Under the pieces are notes generated by a model, which did no database searches, was not told the origin of the DNA, and saw only the letters and a list, made by a program, of their open reading frames with translations. Made by a program: the position numbers and the translations under genes. From DATGUN01 sp035301285 (GTDB taxonomy: Bacteria > Bacillota > Bacilli > Bacillales > Amphibacillaceae): a stretch of 24,136 bases of DNA. Below are positions 1-7,882 of the stretch, one piece after another. The stretch's first letter is position 1, and the number at the start of each line of letters is the position of its first letter. The DNA is taken from NCBI GenBank assembly GCA_035301285.1, contig DATGUN010000021.1:1-24136 (forward strand). Direction: 5' to 3'.

Positions 1-1529
1 ACACAGAAGTATTGAAATGGACTTAACAGTTTGCGGTTAACCGCTTCAGTCAAGCGCATTTCCGATGCTATTTTCCCGTCAAAGAAATGCGTGATGTCTT
101 GCCCGTCCATTCGTTCCGGTGTCGCGGTCAACCCAAGCAGGATTTCCGGATCAAAGTGGCTTAATAATTTCTGATACGAATCTGCTGCCGCATGGTGGAA
201 TTCATCGACGATAATGAAGTCGTAAAAGTCACTGGATACTTTTTCGTATAGTTTCATACTATTGAAACTCTGGATACTGACAAACAGATGATCGAATGAC
301 GCTGGTTGATGGGAACCAACCAGCATGTCGCCAAAGTTGAAGTCTTTTAATATCGCGCGGAATGTATCCCTGCTTTGTTTTAAAATTTCTTCCCGATGTG
401 CGACAAATAACAATGTCGCACGCCCGTCTTGTGCTTTTCTGAACCGGCGATAGTCAAAAGCGGATATGACGGTCTTCCCCACTCCAGTTGCGGCTACGAG
501 CAAATTTTTATTCCGATGAAAAACATCTCGTTCAACCTGCAAGTTTTCCAGCATTTCCTTTTGATAATAATATGGCCGGATATCCAGGTGGAGATGGAAA
601 TCATTTTCTTCTGACCGAGATTTCCTTTTCAGGGCTTCTTGTAGATTTTGTCGGTCCGCTTCACTTTCTACATGAAATGTCTTGAATTCTTCGTCGTTCC
701 AATAGCTGTTGAATGTGGCTTCAAATCGGTTGATGATGTCGAATGAGTCTTTTTCCGATACTTTCAGGTTCCATTCGAGTCCTGATGTAAGTGCTGGGTT
801 GGACAGGTTGGACGAGCCGATGTAGGCGGTTGTGAATCCGGTGTCGCGTTTGAACATATAGGCTTTGGCGTGAAGGCGTGTCCGTTCGATATCATAGGAT
901 ATTTTTACGTCGGTGTTGGGCAATTTGGCGAGTTCCATTACTGCTTTGAAGTCGGTCGCTTCCATGTAGGACGTCGTGATGATGCGAAGTTTCCCACCAC
1001 GTTTGGTAAACGTTTTCAACTCCTCCATGATCACGCGGATACCGCTCCATTTTACAAATGAAACCAGAAAATCGATTTCATCGCATGAGAGGATTTCCTT
1101 TTTCAGTTCATGGAGCATGCTGGGTTCAACCGCAGCGCCTGTGAATAATGAGCTTTCCGCGATGGATGTGACCGGTCGGATGGTCTTTTCCTTTTGAATG
1201 CTTCGTACGTCGTTCAACTTTGAATGGATGGCTTGGAGGACCTCGCCGGCTTCGTCAATTTCCAATTGTCCGAATGACGCATCGTCCAATTCCTGACTCA
1301 GGGTCGCAATCACCCGGTTACAGGCTGTGATTTGCTTGAGTAGTGCTTCCTCGTCATTTCGTTCGACTCCGCGTACGTAATCCAGTGCTTGTCGTGTGAC
1401 GTTGGATATGTACGCAGCCAGGAATTTGCGTGCTTCTTCGACATCGAGATTCCCTTTCTCGATTGCATATGTATCGTCGTCCAATGTCAGTAATTCCTGT
1501 TTGATTTCCCGGTTGATGATTTCTTCATA
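1..1529 (-). CDS. DEAD/DEAH-box helicase with N-terminal phospholipase D-like domain (DUF3427 type), C-terminus outside window
   Basis: The minus-strand frame is open from an ATG at 1529 to the window edge, so the protein is partial. In order it shows an N-terminal helical part, a PLD-like nuclease region (LHAKAYMF followed by GSSNLSNPAL, about residues 215-240), a Walker A motif (ATGVGKT, about residue 345), a DExH box (IIVDEFHH, about residue 440) and motif III (GLTATPERMDG). This order matches the PLD-helicase-DUF3427 proteins, which are thought to act on DNA and are often found in accessory or defence contexts; the DUF3427 part would lie beyond position 1. The best ribosome site (GGGGGAG at 1554-1560) belongs to an ATG at 1548 in a different frame. 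That frame encodes a family-like start (MLKKGLYEEIINREI), so the gene is probably frameshifted near 1500. Translation from 1529 with the weak AAGGGA site is the alternative. Confidence 0.8.
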
Positions 1530-1569
1530 AAGTCCCTTTTTTAGCATGTACTCTCCCCCATTTGTGCTA

Positions 1570-1605
1570 ATTATACCAAAAAACCTATACAATTAAATGT
1601 ATAGG
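1570..1605 (-). promoter_or_regulatory. Extended -10 promoter with overlapping dyad operator candidate for the helicase gene
   Basis: Read on the minus strand, TGGTATAAT (core TATAAT at 1570-1575) is a perfect extended -10 element about 20 bases before the GGGGGAG ribosome site. Just upstream, at 1584-1605, CCTATACA and TGTATAGG form a perfect 8-bp inverted repeat around a 6-bp spacer, covering the -35 region. No good -35 hexamer is seen, as expected for an extended -10 promoter. The position suggests a repressor site. A near-identical dyad lies at 4836-4853. Confidence 0.5.
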
Positions 1606-1666
1606 GATAGGTAAAGACCAATGGGCTATTCCTCATAGAGACTTGGAAAGACGTTGATTGTAAGTC

Positions 1667-1764
1667 TTGTCGTCTTCTTAAACAAAAAGAAGTAATCGCC
1701 TTTTTTGCCAAATTAGCGATTACTTCACACTATTATCTGTTCAGCCGTTCTTTATGTGGTCTGT
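1667..1764. repeat. Diverged hairpin-bearing repeat, copy A
   Basis: This copy pairs with 13781-13869. The first 27 bases agree at 24 positions (both contain TTGTCGT and TAAACAAA), and the end shares the identical CCGTTCTTTAT followed by a CTGT-ending tail. The middle differs, yet each copy can form a hairpin: here an 11-bp perfect stem, 1689-1699 with 1716-1726 (GAAGTAATCGC/GCGATTACTTC). It may be a relic of a small mobile element or a spread intergenic hairpin. No transposase is attached. Confidence 0.5.
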
Positions 1765-1945
1765 CATTGCATGCCGGACAGAACCACTTGCTCGGAACCT
1801 ATATCTAAATATAATATAAAGCGGCGAATAAAGTTATTCTGTCAATGTTTTAAAATTTTGTCTTCTCCTGTTTCATCCAGAAAGCGGCAGCTTGATTGAG
1901 CCACTGCCTAGTTATAAGCATTATCTTTTTCCTATAAAGAGAAGT

Positions 1946-2380
1946 TCATAAACCATAATAAACAGGGGCTATTCTTAAAAGAGCTGCCCTACAATGTTCA
2001 ATATTGGATGCATTCTTGCTTTGATGAAATTGAGGTTTTTTTGTATTAATATGATACTTCTCCCTATCATTTAAATTTTTTGTGTCTGAAACAGATTCAA
2101 TGAGTTCAACTTCTACATCTGTAACAATGTCCAAAAACTCATCATAAGTAACACCTAATGTTTGATTCGGGTTATCCACCCAGTCTAAAAAGTGTTCAAA
2201 AATCCTAATCCCTACATTTCTCGCCTGACCTACATACATTAAACGACTATTTATATGAATACCATAAATCCCCATATCCAAGTTTTTTAAATCTAGAATA
2301 CCCACCGGATCCTTTGTCTTTTTCAATAAGTCACATGCCCGTTGTTTCCGTTTAACCCAATCAAGTTTACGTTTTGACAT
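1946..2380 (-). CDS. GIY-YIG nuclease-family protein
   Basis: A 144-residue protein with the GIY-YIG signature: GIYGIHINSRLMYVGQA at about residues 37-53, a downstream arginine in VGIRIFEH, and the usual late glutamate in DREKYHINTKKP near residue 107. The fold is a small metal-dependent nuclease module found in repair enzymes, homing endonucleases and stand-alone proteins; here there is no second domain, so the role is unknown. The start has a very strong ribosome site (GGGGGAGG, about 9 bases upstream). The gene is A+T-rich compared with the helicase on its 3' side and could have arrived separately. The basic N-terminus (MSKRKLDWVKRKQR) fits nucleic acid contact. Confidence 0.75.
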   Translation of the reverse strand: MSKRKLDWVKRKQRACDLLKKTKDPVGILDLKNLDMGIYGIHINSRLMYVGQARNVGIRIFEHFLDWVDNPNQTLGVTYDEFLDIVTDVEVELIESVSDTKNLNDREKYHINTKKPQFHQSKNASNIEHCRAALLRIAPVYYGL

Positions 2381-2429
2381 GTAGTTTTACCTCCCCCAAT
2401 TTAAACATTATTTAAAACTTCTATATCAA

Positions 2430-2466
2430 AAAGGGCTGAAAAACAAACGATGTTTCCCGTCCCTTT
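2430..2466 (-). terminator. Possible terminator of the secreted hydrolase gene
   Basis: On the minus strand AAAGGG and CCCTTT bracket an inner AAAC/GTTT stem, and a TTTTTG run follows directly. It lies 20-55 bases past the hydrolase stop codon. The inner part is loosely paired, so this is a moderate call. Confidence 0.4.
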
Positions 2467-2485
2467 AAAGCGCCTTTCAAATGAA

Positions 2486-4447
2486 TTACTTCGTTTGCCA
2501 CTTTTCAATTAGATGATCGGAGTAATCATCGAATGCTTGATAGCTATCCACTGAAATCTCTTCTTTTTCCTTATGATACGTAATTAGTTGTTTAAAACCT
2601 TCCATATGCTTGATGAACTTTTTTGATTCTCCTTGTTTTTCAAACTGTTCAACTGCTATCAAATGTAATTGTAATGCATGTTGTACCTCCTGATTAGCAA
2701 TATCTCCAGCTTCATCAAAATAGTCTACGAGAGCTTTCATACTGGAAACACTTCCTTCTGCAGAGGATGTTGCAGTCCCTATGATTGGTATATCCCAACT
2801 AGAAGGATGATCCTTATCCTGATGAATTTTTACGCTTGATGGATTTGGATTTATTCCTGGCCCTTGTGGTTTATTTTGCGATTCATGTTCTTTAGTTCCA
2901 CCTGCAATACTTAAACGTATACGATGCCCTTTCTGGAAAACATAAGAAGTCGGTAAAATTTCTATCTCATATTCATTTACTTCCCCCGGAGTCACCGGCT
3001 CTGGACTAGAACGTGATTCTGATCTTGGGGCATTTAAATATCCTGCAGTCACAGCTTCAGAAGTTCCATCTGGCGCTACATCTGTTACATGGACCACTAT
3101 ATCAAAATCCTCAGCATCTGATTCTGCCCATATATTTAAACTCATTGATCCCGTTACTTCAGTTGCATCAGGTAATGGAGAGGTTGTCCAAGTAGTTGTA
3201 TCTGCCTCATACGGAGACTGATCGATATCCAATCTTCCCGTTCCTGAATCGAGCAAAGTGTGTAAAAAGGGACCTGTTTCAGGGGAGTAGTCGTATCCCG
3301 TCAATTCATTGTCTTCAGGCTCTTCACTAAAAGAACCATCATTATTGCTGGAAATTGATTTACTTTCTAGTCCATTTAGATACATGGTTTCCATTGTCCT
3401 ATCCGAGATTGGCCAATCTTCCTCGAACCTCCATTCATCAGGTCCCTGAACATATATCAAAACATCTTCTTCCTCATCAAGAATATTCGGCTCTCCCTTC
3501 AGATAACGGTCGAACCACAACACCTGATAACTTTCGAAGTCAAATGGATGTAAATCATCCACTGCTCCATGAGCACCGGCACCCATAATTAGTTTACTTT
3601 CGCCGTCAGCGTCGCTTAATTCTTTATAAGCTTGTACATTCCCAGATGAAATATAGTCATTCCATCCTCCCGAAATGAGAGCCGGAGTATCATTTACCGC
3701 TATATTCTGTAAATCTTCAGTTAGTGTAGACCTTACGCGCCACCAATCGTCAAAATCCCGATGCTCAATTGCAGATGTATATTCTGGTTCACCCCTAGCA
3801 ACCCTTCCTGGTCCCGGAAGCATTCCACCAGGGTACCATAAATAATCATAACAATCTCCACAGGCAACGACCGGACTGATTGCTTTTAGACTTGGTGGGT
3901 TTTCTTTAGCTATAAGCCATTGATTAATTCCTCTTAGAGATGTACCAATTGCCCCTACATTCCCATCACACCATGACTGATCAGCCATCCATTCAACAAG
4001 ATCATAACCGTCTTCTCCGTATTTATTGTATAAATTTCCTTCCCCTTCTGACGTTCCTGATCCCCGCATACTAACATGCAACGATGCATAACCGCGTTCA
4101 GCCAAATCCCGCGGTATCCTGTTGTTTCCTGAATCAGGGTCACCATGGCCGTATCCATTCGGATAAAGAACGCACGCTCCCTCTTCTCCATCGGGAAGAT
4201 CCGGAAGAAACAGGCGACCTTCCAATTCAATTCCATCACGCATTGGTATCCTTACGTCTTCTATTACTTCAACAGGATAGCGTTCCCCTGATGTAGGAGG
4301 GTCTTCTGTGTCTGGAACCCAGTTCCTGTCCCCCGTTCCTTCTCCTTTTGACCCGTCCGAGGTATCTGCAAATAAACTATCAGATTGGAAAAACAAGGTA
4401 AATGCAATAAACACTCCTGCCCAAACGTATAACATTTTCCTTATCAT
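2486..4447 (-). CDS. Secreted CocE/X-Pro dipeptidyl-peptidase (S15)-type hydrolase with C-terminal FIMAH domain
   Basis: A 653-residue exported serine hydrolase. Residues 1-27 form a signal peptide (MIRK, a hydrophobic stretch, then LFA before D28). The alpha/beta-hydrolase domain begins near residue 60 (VRIPMRDGIELEGRLFLP, typical of the CocE/NonD family). The catalytic set appears as S170 in GAIGTSLRG, D264 in GGWND and H293 in GAGAHGA. The usual nucleophile motif is GxSYxG, so the L-R pair is a variation. A jelly-roll X-Pro C-terminal domain follows (about 370-560; WTTSPLPDATEVTGSMSLNIW is its usual start). Residues about 566-651 match the FIMAH helical domain (SMKALVDYF, KKFIKHMEGF), common at the ends of Bacillaceae exoproteins. 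Substrate could be a peptide, ester or acylated compound; not determinable here. The ribosome site is AAGGGGAGG. An 11-bp palindrome (GTATAGTATAC) lies in its upstream region near 4491-4503. Confidence 0.85.
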   Translation of the reverse strand: MIRKMLYVWAGVFIAFTLFFQSDSLFADTSDGSKGEGTGDRNWVPDTEDPPTSGERYPVEVIEDVRIPMRDGIELEGRLFLPDLPDGEEGACVLYPNGYGHGDPDSGNNRIPRDLAERGYASLHVSMRGSGTSEGEGNLYNKYGEDGYDLVEWMADQSWCDGNVGAIGTSLRGINQWLIAKENPPSLKAISPVVACGDCYDYLWYPGGMLPGPGRVARGEPEYTSAIEHRDFDDWWRVRSTLTEDLQNIAVNDTPALISGGWNDYISSGNVQAYKELSDADGESKLIMGAGAHGAVDDLHPFDFESYQVLWFDRYLKGEPNILDEEEDVLIYVQGPDEWRFEEDWPISDRTMETMYLNGLESKSISSNNDGSFSEEPEDNELTGYDYSPETGPFLHTLLDSGTGRLDIDQSPYEADTTTWTTSPLPDATEVTGSMSLNIWAESDAEDFDIVVHVTDVAPDGTSEAVTAGYLNAPRSESRSSPEPVTPGEVNEYEIEILPTSYVFQKGHRIRLSIAGGTKEHESQNKPQGPGINPNPSSVKIHQDKDHPSSWDIPIIGTATSSAEGSVSSMKALVDYFDEAGDIANQEVQHALQLHLIAVEQFEKQGESKKFIKHMEGFKQLITYHKEKEEISVDSYQAFDDYSDHLIEKWQTK

Positions 4448-4809
4448 TGTAATAGATTCCTCCCCTTAATTTTACTAGTTTTTAAATTTATCGTATAGTA
4501 TACCCACTTCCTTTCTTCAGTTATAATAAGATCTCTGCTGACGAACATAACATAGCCTTATTGCTTTTTATGTTGTAGTATGTCGATAGTTTAAAACTTT
4601 TTAAAAATGAATATTAAGTACCATCGTTGTTTCATTCAAATACCCCAAAAGAAACATATCCTTTTATTTGTGGGACTTTTTCTCCCATTCAAATCAGAAA
4701 TTACATAAAAATTATTGATGTGCAACATTTTATTACCTGCAAATTCACTCTAGAAATTCGTCTTCCCCCTTTATCTACTTATATGACTACCCCTATTATC
4801 TCTTTCTAT

Positions 4810-4853
4810 TTGCACAAGCCTTATAGCTGTGATAGTATACAATAAACTGTATA
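4810..4853 (+). promoter_or_regulatory. Candidate promoter and dyad operator of the yhf-like operon
   Basis: TTGCAC at 4810-4815, then 17 bases, then TAGTAT at 4833-4838 preceded by TG one base earlier, form a plausible SigA extended promoter. Overlapping the -10, TATACA (4836-4841) and TGTATA (4848-4853) form a 6-6-6 dyad, 16 of 18 bases identical to the dyad upstream of the helicase. The start codon of the first operon gene is about 220 bases downstream, so a long leader or a second promoter is possible. YhfZ, encoded in the operon, is a natural candidate to bind here (inference). Confidence 0.4.
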
Positions 4854-4866
4854 TTGGATGATGACG

Positions 4867-5055
4867 TTACTCAATGATTATCGCCTTACCAAATATATGG
4901 TTCGTATAGACATTAGATTTTTTCGAATATCCCATTTCACCCAAGAGGCTAATATTTCTATTTTGATCAGCCATCTCTGCATAGTAAGCGGATTCAAAGG
5001 AACAATAAATTAATGATTTAATATTCAAATTTCCATATTCATATCTATCATCCAT
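4867..5055 (-). CDS. Doubtful small ORF or gene remnant, 62 codons
   Basis: The minus frame from an ATG at 5055 gives a product whose last 45 residues (for example ISLLGEMGYSKKSNVYTNH) read like real protein rather than shadow sequence. It does not overlap the amidase gene beyond its leader. No ribosome site precedes the ATG and I recognise no family. It could be the 3' remnant of a gene cut by an older rearrangement. Confidence 0.2.
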   Translation of the reverse strand: MDDRYEYGNLNIKSLIYCSFESAYYAEMADQNRNISLLGEMGYSKKSNVYTNHIFGKAIIIE

Positions 5056-5071
5056 GTATAGGAGTTTTATT

Positions 5072-6154
5072 ATGAAGCAGTTGCAAAATAAACTGAAGCT
5101 TGCAAAAAAAGCACTGAATAAATCCGTATCGGCGATCAATCCGAATATATACGATGAGCTCAACAAAAAAGATGATAATCCGGCTTTTGTTGGGGTGAAA
5201 AACACGAATCAGATTCCGGACGAAATAATCGAGCGGATATGGAAAGACACAAAAATGGCTTGGCTCACAGTGGATAAAGCCAGCAGCAAAGGACGGGCAA
5301 TTGATACAGATTTGCATAACCCGCTTACCTACAGGCTGATGACTGGTTCCACAAGCGGCGGGCCGATTAATATTTTAAAAGGAATCAATGATGTGGCTAT
5401 CGGAACGGATGGCGGTGGGTCGGTTCTTGCGCCTGCCATGAGTTGTCAGCTCCCATCCGTCATCGGGGCAGGCGTCGGTCTATACGTCAATCGGAAAAAA
5501 CGTTCCACTGAGGGACAGGAATTTACAGGCAGTATCGGTGTTATTGCAAAGGAAATCACCACCGTAAAAGAAATAACAGAAAGCTTGTTGGCGAATAGTT
5601 TGACGAGGCGGTCAGAAAAACCATTGAAGGTGATGATTCCCGAAAAAGGATCGGTTATCTGTCCGGATGGACGGGATATGCAAGAAAAGGTCATGACATA
5701 TTTTTCACGAATTGAAAACGGTTCCTATGCCACTGAAAAAATGCACATGTCTGGAATTGCTGAGCGCACACAAGGTATGTCGGTGGTCAAGGATGCGTTT
5801 GAAAACAAACAAGCCGATATCATTCTCACCCATGAGGGTCCCATTGATGTATACGGCTATGGCGAAACGATTCCCATGACGTTCGGGGCAATCGGACAGG
5901 ACATCACAAAAAACCATGGAAAATATCTGATCCGAGCTGCCAACATGTGTCAAACAACGGCTATCACTGTGCCTACAAAGGATCTAGCGTCCGGTCTTGT
6001 CATTATAGCAAACAGAGGTATCGAGAACGCAAAAGCAGCATTCCGTCTTGCAACGGAACTGGAAAACGTCATCCATCTTCCCGAGGTATGGAAACGTTAC
6101 TTCTTGATGGATCAGCTGGATGACAGCCTCAATCTGAAAGAAAGATGGGAATAG
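5072..6154 (+). CDS. Amidase-signature family enzyme, first gene of yhf-like operon
   Basis: A 360-residue cytoplasmic enzyme with the amidase-signature triad: K43 in VGVKNT, S95 in the MTGSTSGG loop, and S117 in IGTDGGGSVLAPA. These are the Lys-cisSer-Ser positions of the family (compare GGSSGG and GTDIGGS), so it should hydrolyse a C-N amide bond. It is shorter than the usual 450-500 residues, lacking much of the variable region that shapes substrate choice. The start at 5072 is chosen over 5054 because AGGAG at 5060-5064 lies 7 bases before it. It ends 23 bases before yhfZ and is clearly in the same transcription unit. The E. coli yhf operon, as I know it, has no such gene, so it is a clue that the operon's substrate carries an amide. 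The exact substrate is unknown. Confidence 0.8.
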   Translation: MKQLQNKLKLAKKALNKSVSAINPNIYDELNKKDDNPAFVGVKNTNQIPDEIIERIWKDTKMAWLTVDKASSKGRAIDTDLHNPLTYRLMTGSTSGGPINILKGINDVAIGTDGGGSVLAPAMSCQLPSVIGAGVGLYVNRKKRSTEGQEFTGSIGVIAKEITTVKEITESLLANSLTRRSEKPLKVMIPEKGSVICPDGRDMQEKVMTYFSRIENGSYATEKMHMSGIAERTQGMSVVKDAFENKQADIILTHEGPIDVYGYGETIPMTFGAIGQDITKNHGKYLIRAANMCQTTAITVPTKDLASGLVIIANRGIENAKAAFRLATELENVIHLPEVWKRYFLMDQLDDSLNLKERWE

Positions 6155-6177
6155 AACGAAAGATAAGAAGGGATAAT

Positions 6178-7110
6178 ATGAGCACAATATGGGAAAGTTT
6201 ATTTTCAAAAAACGGACTTGCAGCCCGGAAAATCGCAAAAAAACTCATTCATGTCGAGGAGGGTGGGCGCATCCCCCGTGTAGAAGATTTTGCCCAAACA
6301 TTATCAATCGGACGGGGCACTATTCAAGAGGGTTTCAGAGTGTTGTCTAACATGCATGCACTTAAAGTGGAATCCAGAGGTTACCTGGGTACTTATTTGG
6401 TTTATAAAAATATCCATCTATTGAAGGAAATTGCCGGAGAAGGTGCGCTTGTTGGTGCAATGCCACTACCCTATTCACGACGTTATGAGGGACTGGCCAC
6501 CGGATTGATTGAAGTCTCCGAGTCTATGTCGGAGCAAGTGAACATGGCGTATATGCGTGGATCGCGACAGCGTCTGGAAGGATTAAAATCTAGACGTCAT
6601 GATTTTGCTGTTATGTCACGGCTCGCTGCGGAGGAAGAAATGAAGCAAGACAGAGAACTGGAAATTGCAGCGGACTTTGGTGCTGAAACCTTTGTGACGT
6701 CCCACCGGATATTTCTTGCCGACCCGTCCAAACATTACATACAGGATGGGATGCGTGTCGGAGTTGACTATTCTTCTATCGACCAATCATTCATAACGGC
6801 TCTGGAATGCAAACATTTAGATGTGGAATTTGTTCCAATCAATTATATGCAGCTGTTTGAAAACTTACAGCAAGGAAACCTGGACGCTGCAGTCTGGAAT
6901 CCTGAGGAAACTAGAATAGCGGAAACGTTCAATACGGTCGATTTCCGTAATCCGGAAACGAACGCCATTGCAGAAAAAGCATCCATAGCTGCCATTTTAA
7001 TTGAAAAAAACCGGACGGATGTCCATCACCTCTTCAAGCAAATTGATAGACATAAAGTAGTGAGTATCCAGAAACTCGTGGTCGATAAGGAAAAGCTGCC
7101 CCAATACTGA
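6178..7110 (+). CDS. yhfZ: YhfZ-family transcriptional regulator
   Basis: A 310-residue protein with an N-terminal winged helix (about residues 12-75; RIPRVEDFAQTLSIGRGTIQ then EGFRVLSNMHALKVESRGYL), of GntR-like layout. Its C-terminal domain of about 230 residues resembles periplasmic-binding-like effector domains (MPLPYSRRYEGLATGLI; VGVDYSSIDQSF). This is the YhfZ arrangement. It is presumably the local regulator sensing the pathway's substrate; the dyad at 4836-4853 is a candidate target. The start at 6178 follows AGAAGGGA at 6167-6174 and is preferred to the ATG at 6145, which overlaps the amidase gene and has no ribosome site. It is followed by yhfY after 18 bases. Confidence 0.85.
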   Translation: MSTIWESLFSKNGLAARKIAKKLIHVEEGGRIPRVEDFAQTLSIGRGTIQEGFRVLSNMHALKVESRGYLGTYLVYKNIHLLKEIAGEGALVGAMPLPYSRRYEGLATGLIEVSESMSEQVNMAYMRGSRQRLEGLKSRRHDFAVMSRLAAEEEMKQDRELEIAADFGAETFVTSHRIFLADPSKHYIQDGMRVGVDYSSIDQSFITALECKHLDVEFVPINYMQLFENLQQGNLDAAVWNPEETRIAETFNTVDFRNPETNAIAEKASIAAILIEKNRTDVHHLFKQIDRHKVVSIQKLVVDKEKLPQY

Positions 7111-7128
7111 TAGAGAGAGGTAATATAT

Positions 7129-7503
7129 ATGACGATTGAAGAACTCGCAGAAAGATTGCAGATTCTATTTGAACAAGATGTCATCAATAAGAAGGGATAT
7201 GATGTTTCAACGACAGCTTTTGAGAAATTAACAGACGAATTGCACAAACAGGATGTGGAGCAGGCGGAAATGCTATTTACACATTTACCGACAGCTCTCC
7301 TGCGCATCGAAAATAACGAGGAGGTTGAAAGTCCTGAACAGACTGTTATGGAAGAGGTTGAAAGTTCCCGTTACTTTTCACTTGCAAAAGCCCATGTTGC
7401 GTTTATTGAAGAGAATTGGGGTAAGTCACTACCTGATGAGGAAAGGGAATTTCTGCAAATGCATTATACGAATGTACTGAATGTTAATAAGGGGGGTGAA
7501 TAA
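7129..7503 (+). CDS. yhfY: YhfY-family PRD-domain protein
   Basis: A 124-residue all-helical protein resembling a single PTS regulation domain (PRD): MTIEELAERLQILFEQDVINKKG at the start, then LFTHLPTALLRIENNEE and a C-terminal ENWGKSLPDEEREFLQMHY, the usual end of a PRD. PRDs normally carry histidines phosphorylated by the PTS; conserved candidates here are H83/H106-type positions only by inspection. It has no DNA-binding part, so it probably modulates YhfZ or transport rather than binding DNA itself (inference). Its ribosome site is AGAGAGG. Its stop codon lies directly before the yhfU start. Confidence 0.75.
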   Translation: MTIEELAERLQILFEQDVINKKGYDVSTTAFEKLTDELHKQDVEQAEMLFTHLPTALLRIENNEEVESPEQTVMEEVESSRYFSLAKAHVAFIEENWGKSLPDEEREFLQMHYTNVLNVNKGGE

Positions 7504-7504
7504 T

Positions 7505-7864
7505 ATGAAAATCGTTGTTGGTGGACAAGTTGAAAAGAAAGAAATCGAGCGTATGATCAAGGAAATCGACCCATCTATTGAAACTAAGGTCAAATCAGAT
7601 CTAGATGCCGCGATGGCAATCAAAACCAAACAGGCAGATTACTATATCGGCGCGTGCCACACCGGTGGAGGCGGTGCGCTGGCCATGGCAATAGCTATGC
7701 TCGGCAAAAACCAGACTGAAACGGTATCGATGCCCGGAAAACAACCCAAAGAAGAACAAATCACCCAGGCAGTCAACGATGGCAAAAAGGCCTTCGGGTT
7801 TACAGCGGATCACGCCGAAAAAGCAGTGCCTATGATTCTAGATGCGCTTAAGAGTAAACAATAA
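7505..7864 (+). CDS. yhfU: YhfU, DUF2620 protein
   Basis: A 119-residue small soluble protein matching DUF2620: an N-terminal MKIVVGGQVEKKEIERMIKE, a short YYIGACHTGGGGALAMAIAM loop at about residues 47-66, and a helical end. The beta-alpha start and glycine-rich loop look like a small alpha/beta domain comparable to PTS EIIB-type or dinucleotide-binding folds, but no function is known. The start at 7505 is chosen because AAGGGGGG precedes it by about 8 bases; the ATG at 7481 overlaps yhfY. It sits immediately before the transporter yhfT, the same pairing as in E. coli, which suggests a transport partner (inference). Confidence 0.8.
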   Translation: MKIVVGGQVEKKEIERMIKEIDPSIETKVKSDLDAAMAIKTKQADYYIGACHTGGGGALAMAIAMLGKNQTETVSMPGKQPKEEQITQAVNDGKKAFGFTADHAEKAVPMILDALKSKQ

Positions 7865-7882
7865 AGAAGGGGTGCTTTCTAA

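Larger units (their letters stand above)
1549..1945. other. Intergenic stretch with promoter/dyad and hairpin repeat
   Basis: No convincing gene is visible. The stretch holds the likely helicase promoter and a dyad at 1570-1605, a hairpin-bearing repeat copy at 1667-1764, and a GGTCTGTC/GACAGAACC imperfect stem at about 1758-1785. A weak stem with little T-run at about 1883-1908 could end the GIY-YIG gene, but I do not call it a terminator. Confidence 0.6.
4448..5071. other. Long A+T-rich spacer before the yhf-like operon
   Basis: About 620 bases without a firm gene. It contains the hydrolase 5' region, the palindrome GTATAGTATAC near 4491-4503, and a promoter/dyad at 4810-4853. It also carries two overlapping short reading frames, a plus frame of 51 codons with a weak start (4858/4861-5013) and a minus frame of 62 codons (4867-5055) with more gene-like codon use but no ribosome site. 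The plus-strand text 4627-4845 is open but looks non-coding. Confidence 0.5.

Noticed and set aside
429..1197. Several plus-strand open frames of 61-73 codons
   Set aside because: They lie antisense inside the PLD-helicase reading frame, which has clear motifs; they have no family features.
1883..1908. Terminator for the GIY-YIG gene
   Set aside because: The stem is interrupted and lacks a proper T-run.
4627..4845. 72-codon plus-strand frame upstream of the operon
   Set aside because: No ribosome site, odd residue make-up, and it runs through the promoter region.
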